Positions 36,401-48,435 of a stretch of DNA of 64,000 nt are shown one piece after another. A model generated the notes under the pieces. The model ran no database searches, had not been told where the DNA came from, and saw only the letters and a list, made by a program, of their open reading frames with translations. Location of the stretch: assembly GCA_022605955.1 (NCBI GenBank), contig JAKCOZ010000039.1, positions 1,736,001-1,800,000 on the forward strand. Reading direction: 5' to 3'. This stretch comes from Rallus limicola. Its lineage: Eukaryota > Chordata > Aves > Gruiformes > Rallidae. Every line of letters begins with the position of its first letter. Within the stretch, counting starts at the first letter, position 1. The position numbers and the translations under genes were made by a program.

Positions 36401-39269
36401 GCTCATTCTTCATCTTTTCATTTTGCGGTTTATTTTTGACATGGCAAAGATGCAGTGCGGTTGGAAAAGCTCTTGGAATGGTATTTGTACCCTTCTCTTT
36501 CTAAGATGTTGCTTACCAGAGAACATATTTCAAAGGTGAAGGTAAGTTCCCACCCTGGTTAGTGTATGTACATACACACCACAAGCCTCCTCCCAGATAA
36601 AATACTCAGCTCTTCTCAAAAGCTATATATTGTTAAAATAGGGACACATTATTTTGTCCCACCCTGTCCCCCATGCCCCCCTTCAATCCTACAGTAAGGT
36701 GCTGTGTATCTGAAGCAGGAGAAACAGATTTCTTGTCCCACTATCTATGGGAATCCCTGAGTAATCACTCTGCAGCAATGCATCGGGTGTACCACTCCCC
36801 AGTGCCCACGGATTTGTTACCCTGTTAAGCATGAATCACTGGGAAAACTTAGAGGAAAAGGTAGGCATTAAAGCTGAAGAAATAAGGCAAATGCTTTACC
36901 AGAAACTCCCATTGCTTCTCTGTAATTTGCCTGAAAGCCTTGTTCTTCATTGCAAGTGTGAATTCACATACTGAGATTGCAACAAAGGATTAAGATAAAA
37001 CTCCTGGCACGGAGTCGGGAAAGAATAACATCTTTGCAAGGTCATATAGAGAAGAAGATCACTGCATCCAGGTAGTCTGCTGCATATGATGTTTTTGAGA
37101 GGCTGGCAAGAACAGAGCTTGAGGCAGGATGAGGAACTGTCACAGAGAGAAAGAGAGAAGAAAGGAAAATGTGATCTGACTCCTGTTACATCCTGAGGAG
37201 ATTGTCTCCAAATTCCACACCAGGACTGGGTCAACCGCAAAGACACTGACCCAGAATAATGTACCTCAGGTCTAACATTAACCCCAGTGCCTCGTGGGTC
37301 GTAGTTCAGAGCATTTCACTCGTGCAACTGTGAACATCTGCCGAGGAAGCAATTTCTTCCTCCCATTATGTTCCCTGGGTGTGAGACTGAGGCCACAAAG
37401 GAGGCCTGAACAATGAAGTTAACCACCTGCTGCACTTCGATATCAGGAGCTTTCAGTGGAATATTCAGTACCTAGACCACCCCAAACGCAGAGGACATTC
37501 ACCAAGAAAATTCCACGTTCAAGAAGACTGTGTATTTTCACACTCCTTGCTTCATGGTTAGATGAAGCTGATCTCAGAGCTACTCTCTGCAGAAAGGCCT
37601 GATGGCCACATCTACGAGGAACCTACCGCCACTCCTAAGTCACCCCACAGTTTGCTGGTGGCCACACTCCTTGCCTCAGTTTCCCCTTAGTCAGGATTTG
37701 ATCACAGGAGTGGTTTCTACTTCCTGGTGGAGCAACCATAAGCTGGACAGGCAATCTCAGGTGGACAGGATTTTCACTGCAGGCAGCGAGAGTTTTCAAA
37801 GTAAATGGGTTGACATCACATGTTTTATTATGAAAGGAAAACAAAAATATTTTTTGTGTGTTTTCTGATGCTTTTTTACATACCTCTGGTAAAAAAGCAA
37901 AACAAGCTGCAACAAGGGAGTTGCATAAACCCATAATTTGGCAGCCAATTAGTCTTTGATTTAGACAGTTGCTTTTTGAATATTTTTTTTTAATGTAATT
38001 CCTTGCAGCTGAGAAATTTACATTTTAAAAAGTGCTTAATGCCAAGGCAGTAGTGGAATCCCACATTTGTCAAAGAAGCAAACTGAGATGAAATCCAGTC
38101 CTTGTTAACAACCTGGGCTGGGGCTGCTTTAATAGCAATTGAAGGAGAGGAGGGGAGGAATTTTTTTCTCTGCTGATAAGGAATTCCTGGAGACAAACAG
38201 GGGAGCAGGATTCCTTGCTGCCTTGTTGCCCGGTCTGGAATGGGGCATACACAGACATGCACAACAGACAGAAACACCTCCCATATGTTTAGATCAACTG
38301 GGCAAATGTGCTACCAACAGTGGAGATAGATAGGACGGTTGAGAGCACAACAGCAAGGAGGACAGCATGACTGTGACCTTCTCCCAGTGACTCTGTCCAG
38401 AGAGGCTGCAGAGGCAGGTGTGAGACTTGAGCTGTCTTTAGCAACCCCAGAAAAATAAAGGCAGCTTCTGAATCAAAACAACAGCAGCGCAGGCATCTCG
38501 TTTGCAGTCTGGCTACAGTCAGCTCTTTGGGCTGTGTATAGATCTAGTGTCAAGAACAAACTGCATCTTCTTTCATAAATGCAGATGCTGGAGCTTGCTT
38601 CATTTTAAACACAGTCATGTCAGAACCACTCTGCTTTGTACAGAATACAAAAGGAGAGAAAAAATACTCTCGTTCACTGTAATGAGACCGGTTGCTGGAA
38701 GAGACATCAGCCTTACTGAAACACAGGAGAAATGCCATGCATGTTAAACCCTGTTAGAAAGAGCAGTTTCTGCGTGTTGGAGGCTATCCAGAGCCAACAG
38801 AGGGGTATGGCAGTATGTATAGGGGTGTACTGTTCTGTGAAGTATGGATTTAGGAGTCACCTAATAGATCAGGCATTGATATCCCTTGAAAAAACTCAGA
38901 AGGTACATTCCTACCTTCTTTTTTAGTTTCTTAACTGGTTTAGATGCCTGAGCCTAGAACACTCCCAGGCTTGGTCATGCTCGAAGCCAAAGTCCTATGG
39001 CTCCTTGCAAGTGGGGTGCACAGTGCAAGGAGAGCACCTGGCCTTGTTTTGCATGCCTGAAAGCTTTGGGAAGGAAAACCAGAAATCTTACAGACATGGA
39101 GATACTTGCCCTAGTAAATAGTCTGTCAGCTGGTGTTCTTGTACAGCTCCTCTGTGAGACCAAGCGGGAGATTTGTGGCCCCTATAGCAGTCTGGGTGGG
39201 GTTACTGGGAGTCCAGGCTTGAGGAAGTTCCTGATGATGTTTGTGTGAGCAGTATCTTTTAGGCTGATT

Positions 39270-39675
39270 GTTTCCCACTCTGGTACAGCAAGTTCAGCAA
39301 AGACCACCATGATCACTGGAACTGGAGCACTTGCCCTTGTGAGGAGAGGCCAAGGGAGCATGGCTTGTTCAGCCTGGAGAAGAAACAGCATCAAGAGGAC
39401 TGTGTAGCAGACTGTAGTACTTTTGAGGAGGTCATCAAGAAGATGGAGACAGGCTGTTCACAGCAGTGCATGGCAGGAGAGCATGAACTTCTGAGTGGGT
39501 ATGAGGAAAACATTTTTCACTCTCGGGGAAATTAAGCAGCGTAGCAGGCTGTCCGCTACAGGTTTTCAAGACCCAGCTGGATACAGTTCTGTACAACCTC
39601 ATCTGACCCCACAGCTGGCCCTGCTTTGAAGAGTATGTTAGACTAGAGACCTTCTGTAGTCCTTCCCAAGCGGAA
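39270..39675 (+). mobile_element. CR1 LINE 3' fragment
   Basis: CR1 3'-end landmarks appear in order: a 'gctggagcac'-like phrase near 39322, ttgttcagcctggagaagaa near 39365, agatggagacaggctgttca near 39441, then gttagactagagaccttctg near 39630 and the final gtccttccc. This is the standard tail region of a plus-strand CR1. The terminal short tandem repeat is missing. It is diverged and non-coding. Confidence 0.85.
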
Positions 39676-41615
39676 ATTCCTGAAGATTTGCTTTGGTGGT
39701 GACGTAGGAAGCAGAGGGCAGTACCACAGGAGTGTGAATAGCCCTGCAGTAGAGCTATCAGCTAGGGGATTATTTTTCAGATTCCTTCGTAGGTGTGGGA
39801 TGGCATTCATATCAGCTAGCAGCGGGACCCTGACTTCCAGACCCTTTGAGCCCAGTCTTTAGTCCAGGGAAAGAATGGAAATTTCACCTTGTCATAAAAC
39901 GGGATCTGAAATGGGGATATGAGTGGGTAGGCACCATCACTTTTGGTGGTGACAGTGTCTTTTGTTTAGTGAGAGGATGCTTAGTCAAATAGCTTGAGCA
40001 TGTGCCTTTTACACAAGTAGAGCCAAAAGAAATGAGTCCTAGCCTAAATTCTGAGAGAGATATTCTGGTTAATCTCATGCTTGCATTTAATGGTGTGCTG
40101 AACTGGCTTTGGCAGGAGTTGCAGGAGGTCAGAGCCACTCTAAAACAGGGACGGTGCTTGCTCAAAGTTTAAAAAGCAGAACATGTGAGGGTATGACTCC
40201 TGCTATGATCCCCTCCAGCAACTGTGTGCAGAGTGACGTCCTGGTTAAACTTGTGGAATTAGGCAGGGGAATGCCTACGCCCCAAGTGAAGGGAGAGCTA
40301 GAGAATGCAATTTCAGTGAATTGGCAGGGATGGGATTTGCAGGATTAGCACAGCAGGTATAGCTAATTGCTTTTATCCTGCCCAAGCAGCAGGCATCAGT
40401 GTAATGTGCCTGGAGTTGTTAGGCACTGTATGTTTCGCATCCAGGTTTCGCCAATCCATCCTACACACACTTCCCTTGGGGAATCTGTCTGCTCTAAGTG
40501 TAATATGCTGGTCTAATCTCTGCTATCCTTCCACCAGACTACGCGACTCAGGCCCCACTGCAGTCTCCTCTAGCTTCATGAGCTTCCAGAAGTATATGAG
40601 GGGATGAATTATGTCTGCTTGGTTCTGTTTAAGCATACAAATCAATTTTTTCTGAGTTGTTATGCTGACCATTTAGGACCAATCCAAAAGACAGCTGTTG
40701 GGTGTCTGTGAGAAGCCAAACATGGGCTGTAGGGTACAAGGACAAGCCTTTGCTTAGATTCATCTCGTTCCAAAATTAGCCACATACTATTTTACATCAA
40801 ACCTCCCTCAGTGCCTAAAGATCTTCTGGGTGTGCACAGAAAAACTTTCAGTTCTGTCAGCACTGATGAGCTCCATCTCACACCCAAGCTCAATTAGCAT
40901 TCAGAAACCCACTCTAACTCCCCTTCAGTTTCATGTTTTTTCACCTAACACACCTACACAATCAGGGCCTTAATCAAACAGCGAGGTTTCCACAGCTTGC
41001 TTTGTAAAGGCAGCCAGAAGAGGAGGTTTGTGCCTCTGCCTTTACGCAGCGTTTACAGCAGGCCGAGATCACAGAGGGGACCTGTGCTCAATCCCCACCA
41101 TCACCTGGGGGGATTCAAGACTACTGTGGCTTCCCAAAGGAAGCTCTGGGGGAAAAAAAAATCAAGGCTTTTATACGCAGGTGGTTGGCTGCTTGTGTCC
41201 CTCAGCCTCTTACTGAAGATTTTCCACTGCATGGGAAATGGTTAACTTTGTAAGTGCTGGGAGCAGAAAGAAAGGGAGAGCCAGAAGCAGACTGAAATGC
41301 ACCCACTTAAAGGAGCACTAGGACCCACATCCCAAGGGAGATGCACTCATGTTTCTCCTACGTGCCTTTTCTGTGCACCATTCACAGAACATGTGAAAAG
41401 AGAGCTCCCACACTAAGGGACCCCACAGGCAGGTGTTCACGGTACTTTTGAAGAGCAGTGAGAGGTAGATTGCAGTCTCCTAGGGAAAGGTGGGAGCTGA
41501 GTGTGGGCTATGGCTTCTGGGGTGACTGCACTGGACTGTTACATAATAAGGTGACACAGTTTCAACTCTATATCTAGATGTTTTTAAAAATAAAATGAAA
41601 ATAAAAAAATAAAAT
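39676..41615. other. non-coding stretch, no gene recognised
   Basis: No gene or repeat is recognised. Frames are under 100 codons. An A-rich lead-in (41586-41615) borders the purine tract that follows. Confidence 0.55.
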
Positions 41616-42145
41616 AGGGAAGGGAAGGGAAGGGAAGGGAAGGGAAGGGAAGGGAAGGGAAGGGAAGGGAAGGGAAGGGAAGGGAAGGGAAAAGAGGAGA
41701 GGAGAGGAGAGGAGAGGAGAGGAGAGGAGAGGAGAGGAGAGGAGAGGAGAGGAGAGGAGAGGAGAGGAGAGGAGAGGAGAGGAGAGGAGAGGAGAGGAGA
41801 GGAGAGGAGAGGAGAGGAGAGGAGAGGAGAGGAGAGAAAATGAAAGGGAAAGGGAAAGGGAAAGGGAAAGGGAAAGGGAAAGGGAAAGGGAGAAAAGAAA
41901 AGAAAAGAAAAGAGAAGAGAAGAGAAGAGAAGAGAAGAGAAGAGAAGAGAAGAGAAGAGAAGAGAAGAGAAGAGAAGAGAAGAGAAGAGAAGAGAGAAAA
42001 GAAAAAAAGAAAAGAAAAGAAAAGAAAAGAAAAGAAAAGAAAAGAAAAGAAAAGAAAAGAAAAGAAAAGAAAAGAAAAGAAAAGAAAAGAAAAGAAAAGA
42101 AAAGAAAAGAAAAGAAAAGAAAAGAAAAGAAAAGAAAAGAAAAGA
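41616..42145 (+). repeat. 530-bp homopurine tract of successive pentanucleotide blocks
   Basis: Apart from one T at 41841 the plus strand is all A and G for 530 bases (225 bases, then 304 bases). The blocks are GGGAA units at 41616-41690, GGAGA units at about 41696-41835, GGGAAA hexamers at about 41842-41890, GAAGA-type units at about 41911-41995 and AAAAG units at about 42010-42145. The pentamer period has no stop on the minus strand, so all three minus frames stay open for 229 to 256 codons, and one plus frame is open for 111; none is a gene. Such tracts can adopt triplex (H-DNA) structure and are often misassembled. Confidence 0.97.
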
Positions 42146-42880
42146 TCTGTAGTACCACTTTGGGAGAGAAAGTAAAAAACTTCTGAGAGTAAAATATCGA
42201 GTTCTGGGTTCCAAGTGTATGGAGGCACCTGGTGCCATAGTGGCATATTAGAGAGAAGATCATTGATTCCTGTCCTCAGATTGTCTCTGTTGGTTGGATC
42301 ACAGTGCACGGCTTGCAGAGATAACAGCTCGGGTCCTGGGAGCAGCATTGCCACCCAGTCCTTTGAAAGCTAATTTACCCAGACAAAGCATCACCTGAAC
42401 TGCGGCCGCTCCGCTGTTGCTTTGGAGCTAAGCCCAAGGTCTCTTCAGCTCGAACTATACCCCCACCATGTTCGTACTCCTTCCTGGTAAATCAGCCTTG
42501 GGTGTTACTGCTAGGATCTTCAAGGTAGCTAGGCTGAAAACTGTTGCTCCATGAAAAACAGTTTTCATTGATTTCACAGGAGCCAAGTCCCCTTTCCTGA
42601 TTTCTTGCACCAGAGAGAGCACAAGCATCCAAAAATGAAATCAATGTTGCGAGGAGATCATTTTCTTTGCACTCCTTTTTACTCACCTTTATAAATGTAA
42701 TTTAAAAGGCTCACAGAGACCAAAAAAAAAAGATGTTCCTACGATCTTAGACTGAAAGCATCACAGAAGTGAAAAGTATCCCTGTCATATACATTTTTTA
42801 ATCCAGACGTTTCTCTATTTATGCCTTTTAAGTATTCTTATATGTTAAAGTGGGGTTTTTTTTATTACCATTGAAACTCT

Positions 42881-42916
42881 GTCTTTAGAACAGTGAAATT
42901 GACTTTAGAACAGTGG
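42881..42916 (+). repeat. 20-bp tandem duplication
   Basis: The phrase ctttagaacagtg occurs at 42883-42895 and again at 42903-42915, one period of 20 bases apart. Confidence 0.8.
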
Positions 42917-43163
42917 TCTTACTCATTTGTGTTTTGATTCCCTTTTTATTAATGGTTTTAATAGGCTCTTATTTTCTAGTATACTTGTGCCTGCAATTTG
43001 CAAAGATGAAAGAAAAATTTTAAATAAAAGTCTAATAGTTTTTTATTTTTGTATTAAGCTTTACATATAGAAAGCATAAGATAAAAATAAATGAAAATAC
43101 TTTTGCAAGAAGCAAAATAGAACGTTAAAGCCTTTGTTTTCCCTCCATAAATAGCCCAAAACT

Positions 43164-43175
43164 GCCACCTAGTGA
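43164..43175 (-). promoter_or_regulatory. CTCF-like motif, 11 of 12 to the core
   Basis: On the minus strand the sequence is TCACTAGGTGGC. Against the CTCF core CCASYAGRKGGC it differs only in the first base. It lies 95 bases from a second match in the same orientation. Confidence 0.35.
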
Positions 43176-43258
43176 CAAAAAGTAGAACTTAATGGCACCA
43201 GCCATTTCGATTTTCTTCTGGAAAAAGGGTGCTTACTTTCCAGCTATGCAAAACTATT

Positions 43259-43270
43259 GCCATCTAGTGG
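43259..43270 (-). promoter_or_regulatory. CTCF-like motif, full match to the core
   Basis: On the minus strand the sequence is CCACTAGATGGC, which fits CCASYAGRKGGC at every position. The 20-bp flanking context needed for strong binding was not scored. Confidence 0.4.
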
Positions 43271-44347
43271 CTATTTCCAAAACTACTCAGGGAAAAGAAG
43301 AAAAAAAAAGGTCAAATATTTATCAAAATATCTATTGCTGCTGGCTGCACAACAAGCTACTTAGCCATTTTGGAATGGATTCAATAGGCTTAGTGTCCTG
43401 CGACTCCATACAAATCTTTGCAGCTATCCTCTGAGGTGACATATAAACCTGTATGTTCATTTGTAATTTAGTCTAACAGCAACAAAACCCAAGACATTGT
43501 TCAAATTGCTTTTCAGGTTAAACACACCCTTCATTCCTGCTTATTTATTTATTTTCGTTTGGCTTCTACTTTTATCTCACCCTCATGGGATTATCGAAAC
43601 TTTCAGGGATTTCAAAAGGCTAAAAAATATTGATTGTTTTAAGCTTCCTTTAAAAGAAGGGAGATCCTAGCTGTTTTGGTTCAAGTTGAGTTTTTTACAA
43701 AAGCAAATACAATTTGTGGAATCAAATGATCTGTGCTTTGTAATATGCCACAATAACAAATAAAATGCATTAAAGTTTTCTACAGTTTTGCTTAATTTCA
43801 CATTTCTTCCACCACTTGATAAGCATTGCTTCCAAATCACAAATTCATCTTATCAAGCTCAGTAAACACGAAGAGAGTAATTTTTATTTACACAAAAATC
43901 CCAGGCTTTCAGAGGCATTGTTAAAAAGCATTGCTGGAGACAAAGACCGCCTCTGGGACTTGATGCTTAAGTACCTCAAGAATCAGCTAGTCAGTCACTG
44001 GGATTTTCAGATTCTCACCTTCAAAATTGTTTTTAACATTTAGGTGATCTTGCTTAAGGGCAAACAAATTCAGATTCAGGTCTGATGATACAGGTCTTTT
44101 AAAAGTTCTTTGGTAACGCTTCCTTGTGGAATCAAATTGGAAGACAGCGTTCTTTGCTTGTGTTGATTTAGAGGCATGTGAAGAATTCACGTCACTCCAT
44201 AGCATGCCTCTGATCGGAAAAATGAGGCTCACTGCTCACAGAAGGATGGGGTGATCTCTAGTTTACATTCAACACAAGAGAAAACCTGTCTTCACTGAGT
44301 CCATCCTCCTTAGCTTTAGGTTTGCAATGAGCCAGATGCCAACAAAT

Positions 44348-44367
44348 GGAGGGGTGGGGGTGGGGAG
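44348..44367 (+). repeat. G-rich run
   Basis: Runs of two, four, five and four G are separated by single bases. It might form a two-tier quadruplex but does not satisfy a strict four-by-three-G rule. Confidence 0.6.
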
Positions 44368-47300
44368 AGAGAAGACATTTTTCTTTTATAATTTGGGTAT
44401 CTTCTCTTTCAAGGTGAATTGAATTGAGCAAAGGTGCTTACTACCTCCCACCATCTACAAGAGAGCGTAGAGGCAGTAGCTTAGAGGTGAAACATCTCTA
44501 GACAATCACAACAATCAGGTGAAACTCAGCACTTCTGGATAGAGTTAGGCACTGAACCTAATTGTTGTCAGGAAATTAATTACAATAATTCTACTCTTAA
44601 CGAGCTTTCAACATTAGTCTGGGCTAATTCCACTGCTTTTCAAAATATTTCAGTGTTGTACACAGGGGACTGATGTTCCTGGGAATGGTTCCTCTGAGAC
44701 AAACACTCCAGTTAGATACTAGACAGAAAATCTGGAGTGTCTATTTCTGGAATGAGTTTATCTGAATGCAGAAGGTATAAAACATGATAGGTCCCTCAGT
44801 ACAAAGCACCCAACATGTTGAATGTCCCTTGGAGCTCACTGGGAAAGTCAAAGAGGCCTACAAAAAAAAAAAAATGGGGCATTTTTCTTACCATTAAAGT
44901 TAACTTTCATGAAACATAAAGCAAAAGTGCATCTTCAATTCCATCATCAGAAAGACATTACAAACTCACAGGGCCTGACTAAACTGTATGTCATTTAAAG
45001 GAGTGTGATGCCTCGGTAGCACTGAGCAGGGTACATGGCGCAAGACATTATGTGACCTGCTGCTGCCTTCACTCCTGTGGAAAGCCCATCAGCATTTCCA
45101 GGATCCAAGCTGTGCATTCAAAGGAATTTGTTTGCTCTGCCTCAAGGCAGCAAAGAAAAACCTCACAAAGATGACCTTGGCAGGAAACAATCCTGCCTTG
45201 AGCTCACACCAATCAGACAGACTAACACAGCTGCCAAATGAGGGGAGGGTGGGGGAGGTGAGAACTCTTTTCAGACATCTCACCATCCCCATCCTAGGAA
45301 ATACTTTCACTCTGAGTAATAGACACTCATTTGAAATTTGTCATGCATTTGTTGACACACCCGTGACAATGGTGTCAGAACCATTTAAAAACGTGATTTC
45401 ACAAAGGCACAGCCCATGGGCAAAACTATTCAGCATGAGCTGGTGGAATGCACTGTTCAAGAACTAGGAGAGGTGAACTGCATAAGCAGTTCATAGTTGG
45501 AGGAAGAGGGATTTTTGCACATGTAATAGTAAGCAATACCAAAAATATGAAGGAAGAAAAAAAAAATCATCTGTGGTCTCCAGACTCCAAGTGCTCACAC
45601 GCTGTTCCATCAGAAAGTTGTGGTCCAAAACACACACCACTGAGTCAGATACTGGAGTGAATTAAGGTTGTGTCTGATATCAGGTAATTAGTCCCAGTGT
45701 ATAAGAGGGATCTGCCAGGAGCTCTAGCAATTCCAGAATGCTTGCCTGCTACTGTGAACAGCACTACAAGACACCCTTCTGATTGACCCCTTTCAGGTAG
45801 CCAAGGCAATGCAGTGAGCTTCCAGCCTCTCTTCAGTGACCCTCTAGGACTGGCACATTTTAAAACCAATGCACTGACAGAAGCAGTTATTTGCACAATT
45901 TTGGAAGTAAAACAGCCTCACCTACGTGATCTTAAACTCTGCATCCTTCTAGGTCATCCCCAGGCACTGTGGACAGCCCAGCAGTGAGAACTGTGCACAA
46001 GGGATAAGCCATCCTAATTGTTCTAATTGCACCACTGGATGGGCAATCATGCGAGCCTTTTGACCAGAAAGACAACAATCAGTGAAGTGCCTTAGTCTCA
46101 TCTGAGAAGGGGCATAACTGGAATAAAGCAGTGTGTTTGATCCCTCCCTACTTCCTTTCTTACCAGCCACCACCACCATCATGTCTGATGTTCACTGTCA
46201 GCTTCCACCACAGTTTTGATGCATTTTCAAGCAGCAGCTGTCACACCTTCACCTGTGCTTCCTCCACTACTGTGAAAGGGGCCCCTTACACTTTAACAAG
46301 GCCTCTTTGCTGTTAATCCTCGAGATCCCCTCAAGCTCATCTCATTGCCCCTTTGTACTTCCCACTTAATTTTATACACCTCTTTACTCCTTTTTAGACA
46401 AAAAAAGTGATTGGGGGACATCTGTCTTTCTGCTCTGTGCTTGCATGGCAGATAGTATGTGTGAATTCAAGTCCCTGAGCAGGGCTCCCAGGAGGGGAGC
46501 GTTTGATGAATCAGTAGATACAAAATTCTCATTCTGGACATTATGGAAACATCAAATTCATCCACATTTGTTGACTATTCTGAAATGAAAAGAAGGTTGG
46601 CACACAACCAAAGATGCAGATACTCTTCTTCCAAAAATTGATGTTATCATCTCTCTTGCCTTCGGAGTAGTTTTGCATGAAACAGGAGGGATCAGCAATG
46701 GACTCCACACAGTTTTGCTCAGGGCCAGCATACAAAATAAAAAGGTGAAGCATTACAAACCCAAGTGAGTCAGAGTAAAGACAAATCATCCCTGTGGTGA
46801 GTAGCTCCTTGCAGAATCAAAATTCATTTGGAAGCATCTTAGCATTGAGTTTTCAGGGCCCCGTATTGACAAATGAGACTACCACCAGCAGACCTATGGC
46901 AGCAGTTTTATAAATGTTCTCTGTTCCTTCTGTTTATTGAAGCTTTGCTCATGCATCTAAACGACAGAACCTGAACCTCTTGGGCATTTTAGGACATCAC
47001 TGCCTGCGTTTCAAAAAATACTTCTACGGTGACCTTGATCAATCAGTTTACCAGTATTCGGTGCTTTAATCGAATTATAAGTATCACAGAGAAAATGTAA
47101 AGGTACTGAATCGGTAACCAAATTACTGCTGCCTTGTAGTGACTTAGGATCTTTTCACACACCTCTGCTAAAATCACAAGGGGAAAATAGCACTGGCAAA
47201 CAAAAGGGACTATGACTAATTCAGCATGACCCAATCTTTGGTTTTCTTGTGTCAACGTGTTGCACTCTTTCCTCTTTGCCTGTGTCAATAGTTACTGGAA

Positions 47301-48189
47301 AACCATCCCTTTCCAGATAACTTTTCCAGGTAAAACCGAAAAACATAATAACACATAAGGGAATACTTGAATGATGCATGTATAAAACATGCTAAATGGA
47401 TATAAAATAAAATTGGATGTTTGGAAAGAAATTTGGCACATTGAATATCTTTAAATTATTTTCTTTTTTTTTTCCCCCGGTGAAATGAGCTCAGTGTTGT
47501 ACAATTCATCACTTTCCATGATTCACTGAGCTTATATAATACCCATTTGCATAGCGCTGCTTATTTGAATACCAGTTTCACTCCTACAACAAAACCTGCA
47601 AATTTCAAAAATATTTGTTGTCACTCACTTTTTTGTCAAGTCCATGTGACGTAAGTAGGACTCTATGAAGACCTAATATAAATGAGAACTAGTGATCACA
47701 AAATAATAGCTTAAGGTGTGCTGAATTTTAATTTCGCCAGATCTCACAGTAGGTGAGCCTGCTTCAAAATTTTTAATTCCAGACACCTTCTTAACCAAGA
47801 GAAAAGTATGAAATTTATTTTTTCTGCTTTCCCTGAAAAAAATCAGCTGCATTTTTTCAAACATTTCTAATTAAAATAGTGCCTTTCACATTCTCAGACC
47901 ATAGCAGAGTCAAAGTGTGTTTACTATCCATATCATTTGTATTATATTATACAGTTCATAAACAAACAGAAAACATAGAAATTTTCTGTCATGTATTTAA
48001 TCTCAATGCAAATTTAATAGTGAAACTAGTGAAGGATCTCTGTTGTACCAGAAGCTAAGAAGATGGATTTGGGTAAGCTTTTATGAGATGTCCAGTTTCA
48101 CTGACATCATCAGCAATCATCTTCTCATATCTCTCTAGTGCAGGTTTGGTCCAGCACGCAATAGAGGCCCCAAAGAGAAAACTCATGCC

Positions 48190-48435
48190 TACAGCTGCCA
48201 CTGATGGATTTGGAACACAAGTCTTACAAGGAACAGCTGAGGGAACTGGGATTGTTTAGCCTGGAGAAAAGGAGGCTGAGGAAAGACCTGAAAATTCTCT
48301 ACAACTACCTCAAAGGAGGTTGTAGTGAGGTCGGTGTTGGTCCCTTCTGCCAAGTAACTAGCAATAGGATGAGAAGAAATGGTCCTAAGTTGCATCAGGG
48401 GAGGTTTAGAGTACTAAAAATGTGTGGAGAACTGG
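48190..48435 (+). mobile_element. CR1 LINE fragment
   Basis: CR1 landmarks are clear and in order: tggaacacaagtcttacaag, then ggaactgggattgtttagcc, then aaaggaggctgaggaaagac, ctacaactacctcaaaggag, and gcatcaggggaggtttagag. The copy is truncated at both ends and has lost the 3' terminus. The plus-strand frame at 48204-48473 is the remnant sequence and not a gene. Confidence 0.88.

Larger units (their letters stand above)
16311..39269. other. long repeat-poor non-coding stretch
   Basis: Over some 23 kb I recognise essentially no transposable element, only microsatellites and homopolymer runs, which are listed separately. Frames are all under 165 codons. The largest (33139-33621, plus, 160 codons) is hydrophobic and T-rich, with no recognisable family. 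Exon-like and splice-like signals at 16931-17063, 25363-25495, 26799-26824, 30988-31133 and 33381-33409 are given as weak candidates. Confidence 0.5.
42146..48189. other. non-coding stretch, no gene recognised
   Basis: No gene is recognised and frames are all under about 115 codons. It contains a 20-bp tandem duplication near 42883-42915, two CTCF-like motifs near 43.2 kb, a G-rich run near 44348-44367 and a poly-A run near 44863. Confidence 0.55.

Noticed and set aside
41480..42354. Minus-strand frames of 229 to 256 codons and a plus-strand frame of 111 codons
   Set aside because: They arise from pentanucleotide repeats with no stop in any minus frame; the peptides are monotonous S/F/L/P or K/E/R repeats.
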